From: Polynucleobacter sp. AP-Sving-400A-A2
Lineage (GTDB): Bacteria > Pseudomonadota > Gammaproteobacteria > Burkholderiales > Burkholderiaceae
Length of the DNA: 64,000 nucleotides
Direction: 5' to 3'
Assembly: GCF_018688155.1 (NCBI RefSeq)
Contig: NZ_CP061312.1
Coordinates: 930,001-994,000 of the forward strand
Numbering within the stretch: the stretch's first letter is position 1; every line of letters starts with the position of its first letter. A program made the position numbers and the translations under genes. The notes below the pieces were generated by a model. It searched no databases. It was given only the letters and a program-made list of their open reading frames with translations, and was not told the DNA's origin. Positions 16,775-27,540 of this stretch are shown piece after piece.

Positions 16775-17194
16775 ATGCGTATTGAAATCCCGGAAGAAAA
16801 AAAGTTTGTACACCAAATGTGTATGCCGATTCGTTGGGGTGACATGGATGCATATGGACATGTTAATAACACGGTGTACTTTCGGTATATGGAGCAGGCT
16901 AGGGTAGAGTGGATTACATCCATGGGATATAGCGTTACTCCTGGCGACGAATCTATGTTGATGATCAATGGCTTTTGTAATTTCTATCAACAACTTACCT
17001 ATCCAGGCGAACTCATTCTAAAAACCTATATCGGTAATATTGGGCGTTCTAGTGTGGATGTTTACACTACGATGTCTTTAACTACTGAGCCAGATATGAT
17101 GGCTGCGGTCGGCGGCGCTACTATGGTGTGGGTTGACATGAAGACGGGTAAATCGTCACCCTGGCCTGAACACGTGATCTCTAAGCTGCAATAG
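16775..17194 (+). CDS. Hotdog-fold acyl-CoA thioesterase (YbgC/FadM-like)
   Basis: A 139-residue single hotdog-domain thioesterase. The motif RWGDMDAYGHVNNTVYFRYMEQAR (about residues 20-43) contains the catalytic Asp and the helix typical of the 4-hydroxybenzoyl-CoA thioesterase family. It probably hydrolyses acyl-CoA thioesters in the cytoplasm; chain preference cannot be read. mnmH follows 9 bp later. Confidence 0.88.
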   Translation: MRIEIPEEKKFVHQMCMPIRWGDMDAYGHVNNTVYFRYMEQARVEWITSMGYSVTPGDESMLMINGFCNFYQQLTYPGELILKTYIGNIGRSSVDVYTTMSLTTEPDMMAAVGGATMVWVDMKTGKSSPWPEHVISKLQ

Positions 17195-17203
17195 GATATT
17201 TTT

Positions 17204-18277
17204 TTGCTTCCCAGTAATCCGCATATTCTCAGTATTGAAAAGCTGGCATCCTCTTTAGCTGAATTTGATGCCATTATTGATGTGAGAACACCAGCGGAGT
17301 TTGCCTTAGACCATATTCCTGGCGCAATCAATCTTCCGGTCCTGAGTAACGAGGAGCGCATTGAGATTGGAACGCTGTACAAGCAAGCTTCTCCATTCGT
17401 TGCCAAGAAATTGGGCGCTTCTTATGTCTCGCGCAATATTGCCGATCATTTAGAAAACTCTCTGATTGATTTTCCGCGTGAGTGGCGCCCCTTAATTTAT
17501 TGTTGGCGTGGTGGCGAACGTAGCGGTGCCTTTACTCATATCCTCAATCGCATTGGCTGGAAAGCTCTGCAACTACAAAGTGGTTATCAAGGTTTCCGCC
17601 GTGTCGTAATCAATGATCTCGACCAAGCTGCTAAAGACTTTTCTTTCCAGGTGATTGCTGGCATGACTGGAAGTGGTAAGACGCGCATTCTTCAAGAAAT
17701 CGGTTTACTTGATCAGCAGATACTAGATCTGGAAGACTTGGCTATTCACCGTGGATCGGTGCTGGGCAACGAGCCCAATATAGACCAGCCTTCACAAAAA
17801 GGCTTTGAGACAAACCTATGGAATGCACTGAATTCATTGGACTCATCCAAGACAGTGTTTGTTGAGTCTGAAAGCAAAAAGGTTGGGGGATTGCACATTC
17901 CCGATCTCTTGATGGAGCGTATTCGTGAGGGGCAATGCATTGAGCTTCGCTCTAGCACCCACACGCGAGTATCTTGGTTGTTACGAGAGTATGAGCATTT
18001 CTTAGCTAATCCTGAAAGCTTTAAAGAGAAGCTGAGCTTGCTGACATCGCGATATGGGAAGGAGCAAATTACCAAATGGCATGAGGCTATCGATGCGGGA
18101 GATTTTGAGAGCTTGGTCGAAGAATTATTGGTGATGCATTACGACCCATCCTACCAATCCTCAATTATTCGTAATTTCCCGAGCTATCGTGAAGACTATT
18201 TTGTACAACTCGAGGATGACAGCGATGAGGCCTTTGCAAAAACAGCAAAAGACCTCATTACCAAGCTTGGCCTTTAA
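17204..18277 (+). CDS. mnmH: tRNA 2-selenouridine synthase
   Basis: Converts 2-thiouridine at the wobble base of some tRNAs to 2-selenouridine, through a geranylated intermediate, using selenophosphate. The 357 residues contain an N-terminal rhodanese domain with active Cys100 in [11 protein letters not shown] and a C-terminal ATPase-like domain with P-loop GMTGSGKT (153-160). The start is a TTG at 17204 with AGGA 7 nt upstream; no better ATG exists. It ends by overlapping the converging gcdH gene by 4 bp. SelD, which makes selenophosphate, is not in this window. Confidence 0.93.
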   Translation: MLPSNPHILSIEKLASSLAEFDAIIDVRTPAEFALDHIPGAINLPVLSNEERIEIGTLYKQASPFVAKKLGASYVSRNIADHLENSLIDFPREWRPLIYCWRGGERSGAFTHILNRIGWKALQLQSGYQGFRRVVINDLDQAAKDFSFQVIAGMTGSGKTRILQEIGLLDQQILDLEDLAIHRGSVLGNEPNIDQPSQKGFETNLWNALNSLDSSKTVFVESESKKVGGLHIPDLLMERIREGQCIELRSSTHTRVSWLLREYEHFLANPESFKEKLSLLTSRYGKEQITKWHEAIDAGDFESLVEELLVMHYDPSYQSSIIRNFPSYREDYFVQLEDDSDEAFAKTAKDLITKLGL

Positions 18278-19452
18278 CTAAAAGCTTGGATTCCAGTTTG
18301 TGCACGCCCTAAGATGAGGGCGTGGATATCATGTGTACCTTCGTAAGTATTGACGACTTCCAGATTGAGCATATGACGAATGACGCCATACTCATCAGAG
18401 ATGCCGTTACCGCCGTGCATATCTCTAGCTAGACGGGCGATATCCAATGATTTTCCACAGGAGTTGCGCTTCATGATGGAGGTGATTTCTGGAGCAGCAA
18501 TACCTTCATCTTTCATACGGCCTAAACGCAGGCAACCTTGTAGTGCCATGGTAATTTCGGTCTGCATATCTGCAAGCTTCTTTTGCACCAGCTGATTTGC
18601 TGCGAGGGGGCGGTCAAATTGCTTGCGATCCATAGTGTATTGGCGCGCTGCGTACCAGCACCACTCAGCAGCTCCAAGCGTGCCCCAGGCAATGCCATAC
18701 CTGGCTGAGTTCAAGCAAGTAAACGGACCCTTGAGGCCGGTAATTTCTGGGAATTCATTTTCAGCTGGAACAAAGACTTCATCCATGACGATTTCACCGG
18801 TAATAGAGGCACGTAGACCCATCTTGCCGCTGATCTTAGGAGCCGATAAACCCTTCATGCCTTTTTCTAAAATGAAGCCTCTAATCAAACCCTCATCATT
18901 TTTAGCCCAGACAACAAATACATCCGCGATGGGGGAATTGGATATCCACATCTTAGAGCCAGTCAATGAGAAACCGCCGGGAACTTTTTTGGCTCTGGTG
19001 ATCATGCCACCCGCATCAGAGCCATAGTTAGGTTCAGTCAAGCCAAAGCAGCCAATCCATTCACCGGTAGCTAACTTAGGCAAGTATTTTTGTTTTTGTG
19101 CTTCGCTACCAAATTCATTAATCGGCACCATGACTAAAGATGACTGCACGCTCATCATGGAGCGGTAGCCTGAATCAACACGCTCAATTTCTCGAGCAAT
19201 CAATCCGTATGAGACGTAATTCAGGTTCGCGCCACCATATTGCTCGGGGATAGTAATGCCGAGTAGACCCAATTCACCCATTTCGCGAAAGATGGTGGGA
19301 TCCGTAGTTTCATTTCGATAGGCATCATGGATACGCGGCATTAAGCGACCTTGTGCGTATTCAGCAGCAGCATCACGCACCATGCGCTCATCTTCTGTCA
19401 GTTGCGTATCAAGGAGAAGGGGGTCGGCCCAATTAAAACTAGCTTTACTCAT
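18274..19452 (-). CDS. gcdH: Glutaryl-CoA dehydrogenase
   Basis: An FAD acyl-CoA dehydrogenase that oxidises and decarboxylates glutaryl-CoA to crotonyl-CoA in lysine and tryptophan breakdown. It has 392 residues, the normal length. The catalytic Glu371 sits in [15 protein letters not shown], and the flavin and substrate segment is [15 protein letters not shown]. The N-terminus ([23 protein letters not shown]) is typical of the glutaryl-CoA branch. The gene stands alone, converging with mnmH. Confidence 0.94.
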   Translation of the reverse strand: MSKASFNWADPLLLDTQLTEDERMVRDAAAEYAQGRLMPRIHDAYRNETTDPTIFREMGELGLLGITIPEQYGGANLNYVSYGLIAREIERVDSGYRSMMSVQSSLVMVPINEFGSEAQKQKYLPKLATGEWIGCFGLTEPNYGSDAGGMITRAKKVPGGFSLTGSKMWISNSPIADVFVVWAKNDEGLIRGFILEKGMKGLSAPKISGKMGLRASITGEIVMDEVFVPAENEFPEITGLKGPFTCLNSARYGIAWGTLGAAEWCWYAARQYTMDRKQFDRPLAANQLVQKKLADMQTEITMALQGCLRLGRMKDEGIAAPEITSIMKRNSCGKSLDIARLARDMHGGNGISDEYGVIRHMLNLEVVNTYEGTHDIHALILGRAQTGIQAFS

Positions 19453-19549
19453 GGTTCTTAAGGATCCTATAGGGGTGGTTTAATCAGCGCTCTGTCAATT
19501 TTTAAGAATGCGGATATTCTTTTGTTCTATTATCCATTTTTCCAGACAT

Positions 19550-20260
19550 ATGGACGCACCTAGACGTCACCATCGCTATTACGACCTGATATTGGCTGCC
19601 TTTGTGGTGGTTTTGTTGTGCTCCAACTTTATAGGTGCTGGCAAGGCCGCTACATTAGATTTGCCTTATTTTGGCAACGTCACCTTCGGAGCTGGAATCC
19701 TCTTTTTCCCAATCGCCTATTTCTTTGGCGACATATTGACTGAGGTTTATGGCTACGCTTACGATCGCCGTGCAGTTTGGGCAGGGTTTGCAGCACTTGC
19801 CTTTGCCGCCATCATGGCGCAACTAGTGATTGCTTTGCCTGTCGCTCCAGGTTCCTACATGGCTAATTACCAGCAGGGTATGGAAACGGTATTTGGTAAT
19901 TCTTGGCGAGTGGCACTTGCCTCCATGATTGCTTTTTGCTGCGGTAGTTTCGTAAATAGCTATACCTTAGCCAAAATGAAGATTCTGACCCAAGGCCGTC
20001 ATCTTTGGATGCGCACCATTGGTTCCACTGCATGCGGAGAATTAGTCGACTCTTCACTGTTCTATATGCTGGCTTTTTACGGCTTGTGGCCTATAAATGA
20101 GGTCTTGGCTGTCGCTGCATCTCAATACGTCCTAAAGACTGCCTGGGAGGTTCTAGCAACCCCTTTAACGTATTGGGTGATTAGTTTTCTCAAGCGCAAG
20201 GAAAATCAGGATCACTACGATATTCACACCGATTTCACGCCATTTAAGCTGAAAGTCTAA
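19550..20260 (+). CDS. yhhQ: Queuosine precursor transporter (YhhQ/VUT family)
   Basis: A membrane protein with about six hydrophobic segments that imports a queuosine precursor such as preQ0 or preQ1. Family features are YYDLILAAFVVVLLCSN near the start, the motif FFPIAYFFGDILTEVYGY and GELVDSSLFYMLAFYG. The ATG at 19550 (236 residues) is chosen because it places the first conserved residues close to the N-terminus; an in-frame ATG at 19508 would add 14 residues. Neither has a strong ribosome site. Confidence 0.85.
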   Translation: MDAPRRHHRYYDLILAAFVVVLLCSNFIGAGKAATLDLPYFGNVTFGAGILFFPIAYFFGDILTEVYGYAYDRRAVWAGFAALAFAAIMAQLVIALPVAPGSYMANYQQGMETVFGNSWRVALASMIAFCCGSFVNSYTLAKMKILTQGRHLWMRTIGSTACGELVDSSLFYMLAFYGLWPINEVLAVAASQYVLKTAWEVLATPLTYWVISFLKRKENQDHYDIHTDFTPFKLKV

Positions 20261-20361
20261 TTTACGGCTTTTTTAGCCGCAAGCCGTTAAAATAATGCTC
20301 TTTGATGCACTAGCTACATCCGCATCCTCGAATTGACCTATCAGAAAGTAAGAATACATCC

Positions 20362-21969
20362 GTGCTGTCCGCATCTAATATCACTATGCAGTTTGGGGCA
20401 AAACCCCTGTTTGAAAACATTTCCGTTAAGTTTGGTGGCGGTAATCGTTATGGCCTCATTGGCGCTAACGGTTGCGGTAAATCCACTTTCATGAAAATTT
20501 TGGGTGGAGAGTTAGAGCCAACCAGCGGAAACGTGAGCCTCGATCCTGGTATTCGCTTGGGTAAGTTGCGCCAAGATCAATTTGCTTACGAAGATCAGCG
20601 CGTTCTCGACGTGGTGATGATGGGCCACGAAGAAATGTGGAAAGCAGCTGCAGAGCGTGATGCGATCTATGCAAACGCAGATGCCACTGACGAAGATTAC
20701 ATGAAGGCTGCTGAACTCGAGGGCAGTTATGCAGAGTATGGTGGTTACACGGCGGAAGCTAAGGCAGGGGAGTTGTTATTGGGAATTGGCATTCCGATTG
20801 AGCAACACAATGGTCCAATGAGTGCCGTGGCTCCAGGTTGGAAATTGCGCGTATTGTTGGCGCAAGCCTTGTTCTCTGATCCAGATGTATTGCTACTAGA
20901 TGAGCCAACCAATAACTTGGATATTCACTCTATTCATTGGCTTGAAGATATTCTGAACCAAATTAAGAGCACGATTGTCATCATTTCCCATGATCGCCAC
21001 TTCCTCAATGAGGTTTGCACGCATATGGCGGATATGGACTTCGGTACTCTGAAAGTTTATCCAGGTAACTATGACTCCTACATGTTGGCCTCTGTTCAGG
21101 CTCGTGCACAACAGCTGAGCTCCAACGATAAGGCTAAGGAAAAGATTGCTGAATTAGCTGCTTTCGTAGCCCGATTCTCTGCAAATGCATCGAAGGCACG
21201 TCAGGCCACTTCACGTCAAAAACAATTAGAGAAAATTGAGATTGTTGAAATAAAACCTTCTTCACGTCAAAACCCATTTATTCGTTTTGATTCTGAGAAG
21301 AAGTTGCACAATATGGCGGTTGAGTGTAACGCGCTCTCCAAGGCATATGACCGTCCTATTTTTAAGAACTTCAAGATTGGCATCCGCGCTGGTGAAAAGA
21401 TTGCCATCATTGGTCAGAATGGCGCCGGCAAGACAACGCTGCTGAAGACTATTCTCAGCAAACGCTTTAGTGGGATTTCAGCAGATAGCGGTGATGTGAA
21501 GTGGGCGGAGAATGCTAACGTTGGTGTCATGCCTCAGGACAATACCGAGATGTTCGCAAAAGACGAATTGCTCATGGATTGGATGAATGAATGGCGTAAT
21601 ACTGGTGACGATGATCAGGTTATTCGTGGCACCTTAGGGCGCCTCTTATTTTCTGGCGATGATATCGGTAAGTCTGTCAAAGTGCTATCTGGCGGCGAAA
21701 AGGGTCGCATGATTTGGGGTAAGTTGATGCTACAAAAGCACAATGTGCTTGCAATGGATGAGCCAACTAACCATATGGATATGGAATCGATCGAGAGCTT
21801 ACAAATCGCGCTTGAGAAATACGAGGGTACTTTAATTTTCGTATCTCATGATCGTGAGTTTGTATCAGCGCTAGCTAATCGCATCCTCGAAGTGAAGATG
21901 GATGGCTCAATTGCTGACTACTCGGGAACCTACGAAGAATATCTACGCAGTCAAGCTTTAGCTGGCTAA
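20362..21969 (+). CDS. ybiT: ABC-F family ATPase (YbiT-like)
   Basis: A soluble translation-associated ATPase with two ABC domains in one chain and no membrane segments. The 535 residues contain Walker [10 protein letters not shown] (about 34-42) and GQNGAGKTT (about 353-361), two signature regions, and Walker [14 protein letters not shown] and [13 protein letters not shown]. The linker between domains is charged, as expected for ABC-F. Its length is close to E. coli YbiT. The start is a GTG at 20362. Confidence 0.9.
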   Translation: MLSASNITMQFGAKPLFENISVKFGGGNRYGLIGANGCGKSTFMKILGGELEPTSGNVSLDPGIRLGKLRQDQFAYEDQRVLDVVMMGHEEMWKAAAERDAIYANADATDEDYMKAAELEGSYAEYGGYTAEAKAGELLLGIGIPIEQHNGPMSAVAPGWKLRVLLAQALFSDPDVLLLDEPTNNLDIHSIHWLEDILNQIKSTIVIISHDRHFLNEVCTHMADMDFGTLKVYPGNYDSYMLASVQARAQQLSSNDKAKEKIAELAAFVARFSANASKARQATSRQKQLEKIEIVEIKPSSRQNPFIRFDSEKKLHNMAVECNALSKAYDRPIFKNFKIGIRAGEKIAIIGQNGAGKTTLLKTILSKRFSGISADSGDVKWAENANVGVMPQDNTEMFAKDELLMDWMNEWRNTGDDDQVIRGTLGRLLFSGDDIGKSVKVLSGGEKGRMIWGKLMLQKHNVLAMDEPTNHMDMESIESLQIALEKYEGTLIFVSHDREFVSALANRILEVKMDGSIADYSGTYEEYLRSQALAG

Positions 21970-21974
21970 ATTTC

Positions 21975-22223
21975 TTACTTGGCTTGACGTTGAAAGCGCA
22001 TTGCAGTGCCTTCTGCACGGATGCGTTTCCAGACAGAATCTTTTTCTTCTTGGCTAAAAAAGACCCAATTACTGACTTCGCCTAGGGTGCGGCCACAGCC
22101 TTGGCAGACATCATCGTATAGGGTTGTGCAGACTCCAATGCAAGGGGAGTCAGAGCTATCGTCACCAACGGCCAAAGAATTTGCCCCAGCTTGTTCTGGT
22201 GAGTTGTTATTGGATTCGGTCAT
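21975..22223 (-). CDS. DUF1289-domain protein
   Basis: An 82-residue protein whose centre matches DUF1289: SPCIGVCTTLYDDVCQGCGRTLGEVSNW, with four Cys that probably bind a metal. The C-terminal WKRIRAEGTAMRF is also typical. It overlaps the upstream GNAT-like gene by 4 bp, so they are likely translated together. Function is unknown. Confidence 0.85.
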   Translation of the reverse strand: MTESNNNSPEQAGANSLAVGDDSSDSPCIGVCTTLYDDVCQGCGRTLGEVSNWVFFSQEEKDSVWKRIRAEGTAMRFQRQAK

Positions 22224-23392
22224 AGCAGTACTTTAGACGATTTCAAAGGAATGTGTTGCTCGAGCTCATCAACATAAGCTGCCATACCTTCGCGTTCACG
22301 CTCTAAAAAACGCTTTACTGCATTTGAAAAACTGGCATCCGCTATCCAATGTGCCGATTGAAGAGCGGTTGGTAAGAAACCCCTGGCCATCTTGTGTTCG
22401 CCCTGGGCCCCACCTTCAAATATCTGAATGCCTTCCTGAATGCAATACTCAATTGCTTGGTAATAAGCCAATTCAAAATGTAGGCAGGGAATATGCTCAA
22501 TTGCACCCCAATAACGTCCGTATGCTTTTGAATTCGGGCGATCTACTACCAGTAATGATGAGGCAATTGGCCTCTCATCTTGGATAGCAATAATGAGATG
22601 AAAATTCTCAGGCATATCCCTTCCAAGTATTTGAATGCATTCTTCCGTTAAATAAGGGGAAGAGCGGTGCTCAATGTAAGTATTTTCATAGCAGCGATAA
22701 AAGAATGCCCAATCGTCTCTCGTTGCTTGCGTTCCTGGAATATGTTGATAGCTGATTTTGTGCATGGCTACAGATGCACGCTCTCGTCGAATATTCTTGC
22801 GACGTTTCATGGTGAGATCTGCAAGAAACTGCTCAAAATCTATGTAACCGATGCTCTGCCAATGAAACTGTACCGAGTTGCGAAGCATAAATCCTTGCTT
22901 CTCTAGCTCCAATAGTTCGTTACTCTCGGGAAAGAGGACGTGGGCAGACGAGAGTGCATTTTGATTAACTAGCGTCTTTAATCCAGAGACTAAGATTTCT
23001 TGTACTTCATTCTTATTTGCTGTTTGCGCTACGAGTAGTCTAGGTCCGCGTACTGGAGTAAAGGGTATGGCAGACAGCGCTTTGGGATAGTAAGGCATAT
23101 TGTTTTGCTCATATGCCTGTGCCCATGCCCAGTCGAAAACAAACTCTCCATAGGAATGTCGCTTTAAATAGAGTGGCATTGCACCAAGTAATCTTGATTC
23201 AGAGTCTTCAACGAGCAAGTGAGCCACTTGCCATCCAGTATTGCCGCCTACACATCCGCTTAGCTCTAATGCATTTAGAAATGCATACTTTAGAAATGGA
23301 CCTGCTTCAGGCGATAACAGGGCATTCCAATCATCTTCAGCAATCTGCGAAAGACTATTAATAACCCGAAGTTGGATAGCGTCTTGCTTCAA
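22220..23392 (-). CDS. GNAT-superfamily acyltransferase (FemAB-like, DUF482/COG3146)
   Basis: A 390-residue cytoplasmic protein of the peptidoglycan-recognition/acyltransferase-like family. Typical segments are FLKYAFLNALELSGCVG near the N-terminus, MKRRKNIRRER in the centre, and the end region FEGGAQGEHKMARGFLP with the following SAHWI. Enzymatic substrate is unknown. It is followed by the overlapping DUF1289 gene, a pairing seen in related bacteria. Confidence 0.85.
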   Translation of the reverse strand: MKQDAIQLRVINSLSQIAEDDWNALLSPEAGPFLKYAFLNALELSGCVGGNTGWQVAHLLVEDSESRLLGAMPLYLKRHSYGEFVFDWAWAQAYEQNNMPYYPKALSAIPFTPVRGPRLLVAQTANKNEVQEILVSGLKTLVNQNALSSAHVLFPESNELLELEKQGFMLRNSVQFHWQSIGYIDFEQFLADLTMKRRKNIRRERASVAMHKISYQHIPGTQATRDDWAFFYRCYENTYIEHRSSPYLTEECIQILGRDMPENFHLIIAIQDERPIASSLLVVDRPNSKAYGRYWGAIEHIPCLHFELAYYQAIEYCIQEGIQIFEGGAQGEHKMARGFLPTALQSAHWIADASFSNAVKRFLEREREGMAAYVDELEQHIPLKSSKVLL

Positions 23393-23407
23393 CTAAATAA
23401 AAAAAAT

Positions 23408-23794
23408 CTAGCGTTGAATTAATTCAATTTTGTAGCCGTCAGGATCAGTGACGAAGGCGATGATGGTATCGCCGCCCATGACCGGGCCAGCCTCACGCGT
23501 AACATTTCCACCGGCAGCCTTGATTTTTTCACAAGCGGCATAGGCATCAGCGACGCCAATTGCAATGTGTCCGTAGGCGTCACCAAGTTGATAACTCTCA
23601 ACACCATGGTTATAGGTGAGTTCAATTTCAGATTGACCATCCCCATTCCCTTTTCCAAATCCTACAAATGCAAGAGAATATTTTTGCTCTGGGCGCTCAG
23701 TGCTACGAAGCAGGTTCATTCCTAAAACTTTGGTGTAGAAATTGATCGAGCGAGTCATATTGCCGACTCTGAGCATAGTGTGAAGAATCATCAT
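23408..23794 (-). CDS. gloA: Lactoylglutathione lyase (glyoxalase I)
   Basis: Isomerises the methylglyoxal-glutathione hemithioacetal to S-lactoylglutathione. The 128 residues show the paired vicinal-oxygen-chelate motifs: [24 protein letters not shown] with the first metal His, [15 protein letters not shown] and [14 protein letters not shown] with the final Glu. Two adjacent ATG codons are possible starts. Length matches bacterial Ni-dependent enzymes. Confidence 0.95.
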   Translation of the reverse strand: MMILHTMLRVGNMTRSINFYTKVLGMNLLRSTERPEQKYSLAFVGFGKGNGDGQSEIELTYNHGVESYQLGDAYGHIAIGVADAYAACEKIKAAGGNVTREAGPVMGGDTIIAFVTDPDGYKIELIQR

Positions 23795-23838
23795 TCTTTC
23801 AATATAAAGGTAAATCTGATTTCCCGTTGCTCAAGAAA

Positions 23839-23863
23839 AAACCCAGGGAGTTGGCCTGGGTTT
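23839..23863 (-). terminator. Terminator after the parvulin gene
   Basis: A perfect 9-bp stem AAACCCAGG / CCTGGGTTT with a 7-nt loop. On the minus strand it is followed by TTCTTGA, and it lies just after the stop of the parvulin-type gene. Confidence 0.85.
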
Positions 23864-23885
23864 GTTATCTTGAAGTACAAGCTTC

Positions 23886-24680
23886 TTATTGAATCTTGGC
23901 CTTAGAGCGAAGCTTTTGCATCAACTCAGAAAATTTCGCTTTTTGCCAATTTTGATCTGCTGTGATCATCTGCTTTAGCTGGTCTTTGATTTCTTCCATG
24001 CTTGGTGCCTTAACATCGCGAATATCGTCCATCTTGATAATGTGCCAGCCATATTGGGTCTTGACTGGTTTGTCTGTAATCTGACCTTTTTTGAGCGGCA
24101 CCATCGCCTTGGAAAATTCTGGGACAAGCGCTTTATCGCTTACCCAGCCTAGATCTCCACCATTTGTTGCGGAGCCGGGGTCTTTGGACTTCTCTTTAGC
24201 AATTTGTGCGAAGTTACCACCAGCTTTAATTTGGGCAGTAATAGCTTTTGCATCCGCTTCTTTTTCTACTAGGATATGCTCTACGTGATATTCCTTGCCA
24301 GTATATTGCCCTTTAACTTGTTCGTAAGCAGCTTTTAACTCGGCTTCAGTTACGCCTTCTCTTTCAACGAAGTCCTCAAACACGGCAGCAATGAGCACGC
24401 CCATTTTGGACTGCTCCAATTGGTCTCGAACGGATTCCTTTTGTGTGATGCCACGGTTGTTGGCTTCTTGCAAAATAAGCTCACGAGTAACCAGCATTTC
24501 TCTCGCTTGATCACGAACTTGCGGATTATCTGGTTGATTTGATTTTTGAATTAATTTATCTAGTTGCGCCTTTGGAATTGCTTTGCCATTAACAATGGCA
24601 GCGTTTTGGGCATAAACGGCTGTTGAGAAAAGCGTAGCAGTGCAGGCGCTGATAGTCAAAAATTGGCGTGTGTTGAACAT
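23886..24680 (-). CDS. Parvulin-type peptidylprolyl isomerase, exported
   Basis: A periplasmic foldase of 264 residues. A Sec signal ends near AVYAQ (about 25), followed by a SurA-like N-terminal helical region and one parvulin domain (about 130-225) containing YHVEHILV, GGNFAQIAKEKSKDPGSATNGGDLGW and YGWHIIKM. The catalytic domain looks intact, in contrast to the PpiD homologue at the other end of the window. It is the usual stand-alone PPIase upstream of bolA in these bacteria. Confidence 0.93.
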   Translation of the reverse strand: MFNTRQFLTISACTATLFSTAVYAQNAAIVNGKAIPKAQLDKLIQKSNQPDNPQVRDQAREMLVTRELILQEANNRGITQKESVRDQLEQSKMGVLIAAVFEDFVEREGVTEAELKAAYEQVKGQYTGKEYHVEHILVEKEADAKAITAQIKAGGNFAQIAKEKSKDPGSATNGGDLGWVSDKALVPEFSKAMVPLKKGQITDKPVKTQYGWHIIKMDDIRDVKAPSMEEIKDQLKQMITADQNWQKAKFSELMQKLRSKAKIQ

Positions 24681-24724
24681 GGATGAGGAATTTAAATATT
24701 GGTAAAAGGGAATCTTAAAGCAAT

Positions 24725-25015
24725 CTACGCTGAATGGGTGCTTTCGCTAGGGGTGTAGGCCAGGATGGTCAGGGCATGGATTGCATCAGGAAAGTGGCTA
24801 TTTAAAGCAGCATAGATAGCTCTATGACGGGCTACCTTAGTCTTTCCCTCAAATTCTGGGGTCACGATGGTCAGTTTAAAGTGACCCCCACCAGAGGCGG
24901 CGCCCACATGACCTGCATGAAGATGGCTTTCATCCTCAATATGTAAATGACTTACCTGAAACGCTAATCTGAGGTCAGATTCAAATCGGACAATTCGCTC
25001 TTGATTAATATTCAT
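24725..25015 (-). CDS. BolA-family protein
   Basis: A 96-residue BolA-like protein. The family core runs from FQVSHLHIEDESHLHAGH to FKLTIVTPEF and ALNSHFPDAIHALTI. Conserved His residues may coordinate an iron-sulfur cluster together with a monothiol glutaredoxin. It overlaps yciB by 4 bp and precedes the parvulin gene, so it is likely part of a yciB-bolA-ppi operon. Confidence 0.92.
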   Translation of the reverse strand: MNINQERIVRFESDLRLAFQVSHLHIEDESHLHAGHVGAASGGGHFKLTIVTPEFEGKTKVARHRAIYAALNSHFPDAIHALTILAYTPSESTHSA

Positions 25016-25560
25016 TCTGCAGGATGCTCCATGTGACGGGTGAGCCAGACTCCTTGAAGAATCACAAATATAACCAGTAATCCTGTACTGCCAAATAGCT
25101 TAAAGTTGACCCACGTTTCCTCGGAGTATTCGAAGGCAATATAGAGATTGAGTGCGCCCATAAAAAAGAAAAATGTTGCCCAGGCCATATTGACTTGATG
25201 CCAAACTGATTTTGAGGTGGGTTCTTTCAGGGTGATTTGCTTACCCATCAACACTTGAATCCAGTTCTTTTGAAAAAATTGAGCGCTAATAAATAGGGCG
25301 CCTGCAAATAGCCAGTAAAGCGCAGTTGGCTTTAGTTGAATAAAAGTCTTATCGTGCAAGAAAATGGTGAGGCTTCCAAATACCAGAATCATGACAAGGC
25401 TGACCCACTGCATAGCATCAATCTTGCGGTGTCGGTAATACACCCACAGTATCTGACCAATAGTGGCAACCATCGCTACGATAGTTGCAGTGTAGATATC
25501 GCCAAATTTAAAGGCGATAAAAAAGAGGATGATCGGGAATAAGTCGAATAGAAATTTCAT
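25012..25560 (-). CDS. yciB: Inner membrane septation protein A
   Basis: A 182-residue membrane protein with about five hydrophobic segments. It begins MKFLFDLFPIILFFIAFK, the typical start of YciB/IspZ proteins, and has WVYYRHRKIDAMQW and NWIQVLMGKQITLKEP in the loops. The family affects cell envelope synthesis and septation. The downstream bolA start overlaps its end by 4 bp. Confidence 0.93.
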   Translation of the reverse strand: MKFLFDLFPIILFFIAFKFGDIYTATIVAMVATIGQILWVYYRHRKIDAMQWVSLVMILVFGSLTIFLHDKTFIQLKPTALYWLFAGALFISAQFFQKNWIQVLMGKQITLKEPTSKSVWHQVNMAWATFFFFMGALNLYIAFEYSEETWVNFKLFGSTGLLVIFVILQGVWLTRHMEHPAE

Positions 25561-25587
25561 GAGCTTGATTATCCAGCTATTTGTAGA

Positions 25588-26001
25588 TTATTCCGCTTTA
25601 CTTGGTGCAGCATTTTCGGAAGGTTCAAACGCCAAGGATGCTGAATTGATGCAATAGCGCAATCCAGTGGGTTGTGGACCATCTTCAAATACGTGACCCA
25701 AATGCGCATCACATGCCGTACAACGCACCTCAGTGCGAATCATTCCATGAGTTGCGTCCCGAATTTCAGTAATGGCCTCGTTATTATCAGGAGCGTTATA
25801 GCTGGGCCAGCCACAACCAGCATCAAACTTAGTTGCGGATTGAAATAGCGGGGTATCACAACAAATGCAGCGATACTGACCAGCAGCCCAGTGATCCCAG
25901 AATTCCCCAGAAAAAGGTCTTTCTGTGGCAGCCTCTCGGGTCACTCGATATTGAATATCGCTCAGTGATTTTTTATATTCTTGATCTGTTTTCTTGTTCA
26001 T
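25588..26001 (-). CDS. msrB: Peptide-methionine (R)-S-oxide reductase
   Basis: Reduces methionine-R-sulfoxide in proteins. The 137 residues have two zinc CxxC pairs (CICC and CTAC), the segment [10 protein letters not shown], and the catalytic Cys in [11 protein letters not shown]. There is no signal peptide, so it is cytoplasmic. It lies 17 bp after selO on the same strand, suggesting a shared redox-repair transcript. Confidence 0.95.
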   Translation of the reverse strand: MNKKTDQEYKKSLSDIQYRVTREAATERPFSGEFWDHWAAGQYRCICCDTPLFQSATKFDAGCGWPSYNAPDNNEAITEIRDATHGMIRTEVRCTACDAHLGHVFEDGPQPTGLRYCINSASLAFEPSENAAPSKAE

Positions 26002-26018
26002 GGCTATAAGGTGGTAGG

Positions 26019-27485
26019 TTATGAGGAGCAGCTAACTTCTATGCGCTGCATGTCGACGGGTGGTGGTTTGGCGTAAACTTCAAATTCTTCCTGCTCATCA
26101 AAAGGTTTGCTGAGTATGAGCTGCAATCGTTCGATTTCAGAAAAATCATCTTGCTGTGCCTTTTCAATTGCAGCTTGAGCGAGGTGATTTCTGAGGATAT
26201 ATTTAGGGTTGACCTGGTCCATCATTACTTTTCTAGCCTCGTCACTGAAGACTTCCACTTGAAGTCTATGAATGTAATCCGAAAACCATTGATCAATACT
26301 GTTGCGGTCAATGAATTCATTTCTTTGATTAATATCTGTTGGCTGGAAATCTTTTCGGATATTACTGAGATTTCGAAAGAATGTGGAGAAGTCTACTTTT
26401 GAATCATTCATCGCTTGTAAGAGACGCTCAATGAGCTCAACATCACCATCTTGCTCTAACTGAAAACCTAATTTAGAGCGGAATATTTGTTGCCATTCTC
26501 TCGCATAAATCACAGGGAACTCTTCTAGTGCCGAACGTAAAAGAGCTTGGGATTCTTCTGGTGAATGCTCCAGCTCTAGCAGTGGAAGCATAGCGCTAGC
26601 CAAGCAGGCCATATTCCAATGCATGATTTGTGGCTGACGATGATAGGCATATCTACCGCCATGATCGCTATGGTTGCAAATATGGTCAATTTCAAAATGA
26701 TCCAGAAATCCAAATGGCCCATAGTCAATCGTAAGACCAAGGGCGCTGATGTTGTCACTATTTAATACGCCATGACAAAATCCTACTGATTGCCACTGCG
26801 CAACCAATTTGGCATTGCGAGCGCTGATCTCTTTAAATAAACTTAAATAGGAATCTTTTGTATTAAGACACTCCGGATAGAATTGATTGATCAGGAGGTC
26901 TGCCAGCTCTTTGAGTCGGACAGTATTCTGAAGTGAGGCAAAGTGTTCAAAGTGGCCGACCCGAATAAAACTTGGGGCAATACGTGAACATACTGCTGCG
27001 GTTTCAACGGTTTCCCTGATAACACGCTGCTTCGATCCAACCACTGAAAGAGCTCTGCTGGTCTGTATACCTAAAGCATGCATTGCTTCGCTACAAAGGA
27101 ACTCACGTATGGACGATCTTAAGACGGCTCTGCCATCACCCATTCTGGAGTAGTGCGTCTTACCAGCCCCTTTTAGTTGGAGCTCAAGCTGGTTCATATC
27201 ACCCAACAAGATGGCACGACCATCGCCTAGCTGTCCTGCCCAGGATCCAAATTGATGGCCGCTATAGGCAGTTGAAATTGGGCTGGAGAAAGTGAGTGCG
27301 CCCGCATGCAATTGATTTCCCGCTAAAAGTTCAAGCCAATCAGGATCCTTGGGTATGCCAAGGGCTCCGATCTCAAGGTTTAGCAGTTTGGCAGCGGAGG
27401 CTGAGAATGCAACCCAATAGGGGTTGGATATAGGGGTAGGTGGGGTTAGCTGGCATACATCATCACCGCGGAGTGTAAAAGGCAT
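26019..27485 (-). CDS. selO: Protein adenylyltransferase SelO (YdiU)
   Basis: A pseudokinase-fold enzyme that transfers AMP to protein side chains. The 488 residues contain [23 protein letters not shown], the Lys of [18 protein letters not shown], the metal-binding segment [15 protein letters not shown], and DYGPFGFLD. The C-terminus ends VSCSS, with Cys where many eukaryotic homologues carry selenocysteine; no in-frame UGA is involved. msrB is just downstream. Confidence 0.94.
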   Translation of the reverse strand: MPFTLRGDDVCQLTPPTPISNPYWVAFSASAAKLLNLEIGALGIPKDPDWLELLAGNQLHAGALTFSSPISTAYSGHQFGSWAGQLGDGRAILLGDMNQLELQLKGAGKTHYSRMGDGRAVLRSSIREFLCSEAMHALGIQTSRALSVVGSKQRVIRETVETAAVCSRIAPSFIRVGHFEHFASLQNTVRLKELADLLINQFYPECLNTKDSYLSLFKEISARNAKLVAQWQSVGFCHGVLNSDNISALGLTIDYGPFGFLDHFEIDHICNHSDHGGRYAYHRQPQIMHWNMACLASAMLPLLELEHSPEESQALLRSALEEFPVIYAREWQQIFRSKLGFQLEQDGDVELIERLLQAMNDSKVDFSTFFRNLSNIRKDFQPTDINQRNEFIDRNSIDQWFSDYIHRLQVEVFSDEARKVMMDQVNPKYILRNHLAQAAIEKAQQDDFSEIERLQLILSKPFDEQEEFEVYAKPPPVDMQRIEVSCSS

Positions 27486-27540
27486 ATTTTGTATTCTATG
27501 GGTAATTCACAAGCGTCGCAGAAGCCTCTAGAATGACCTT

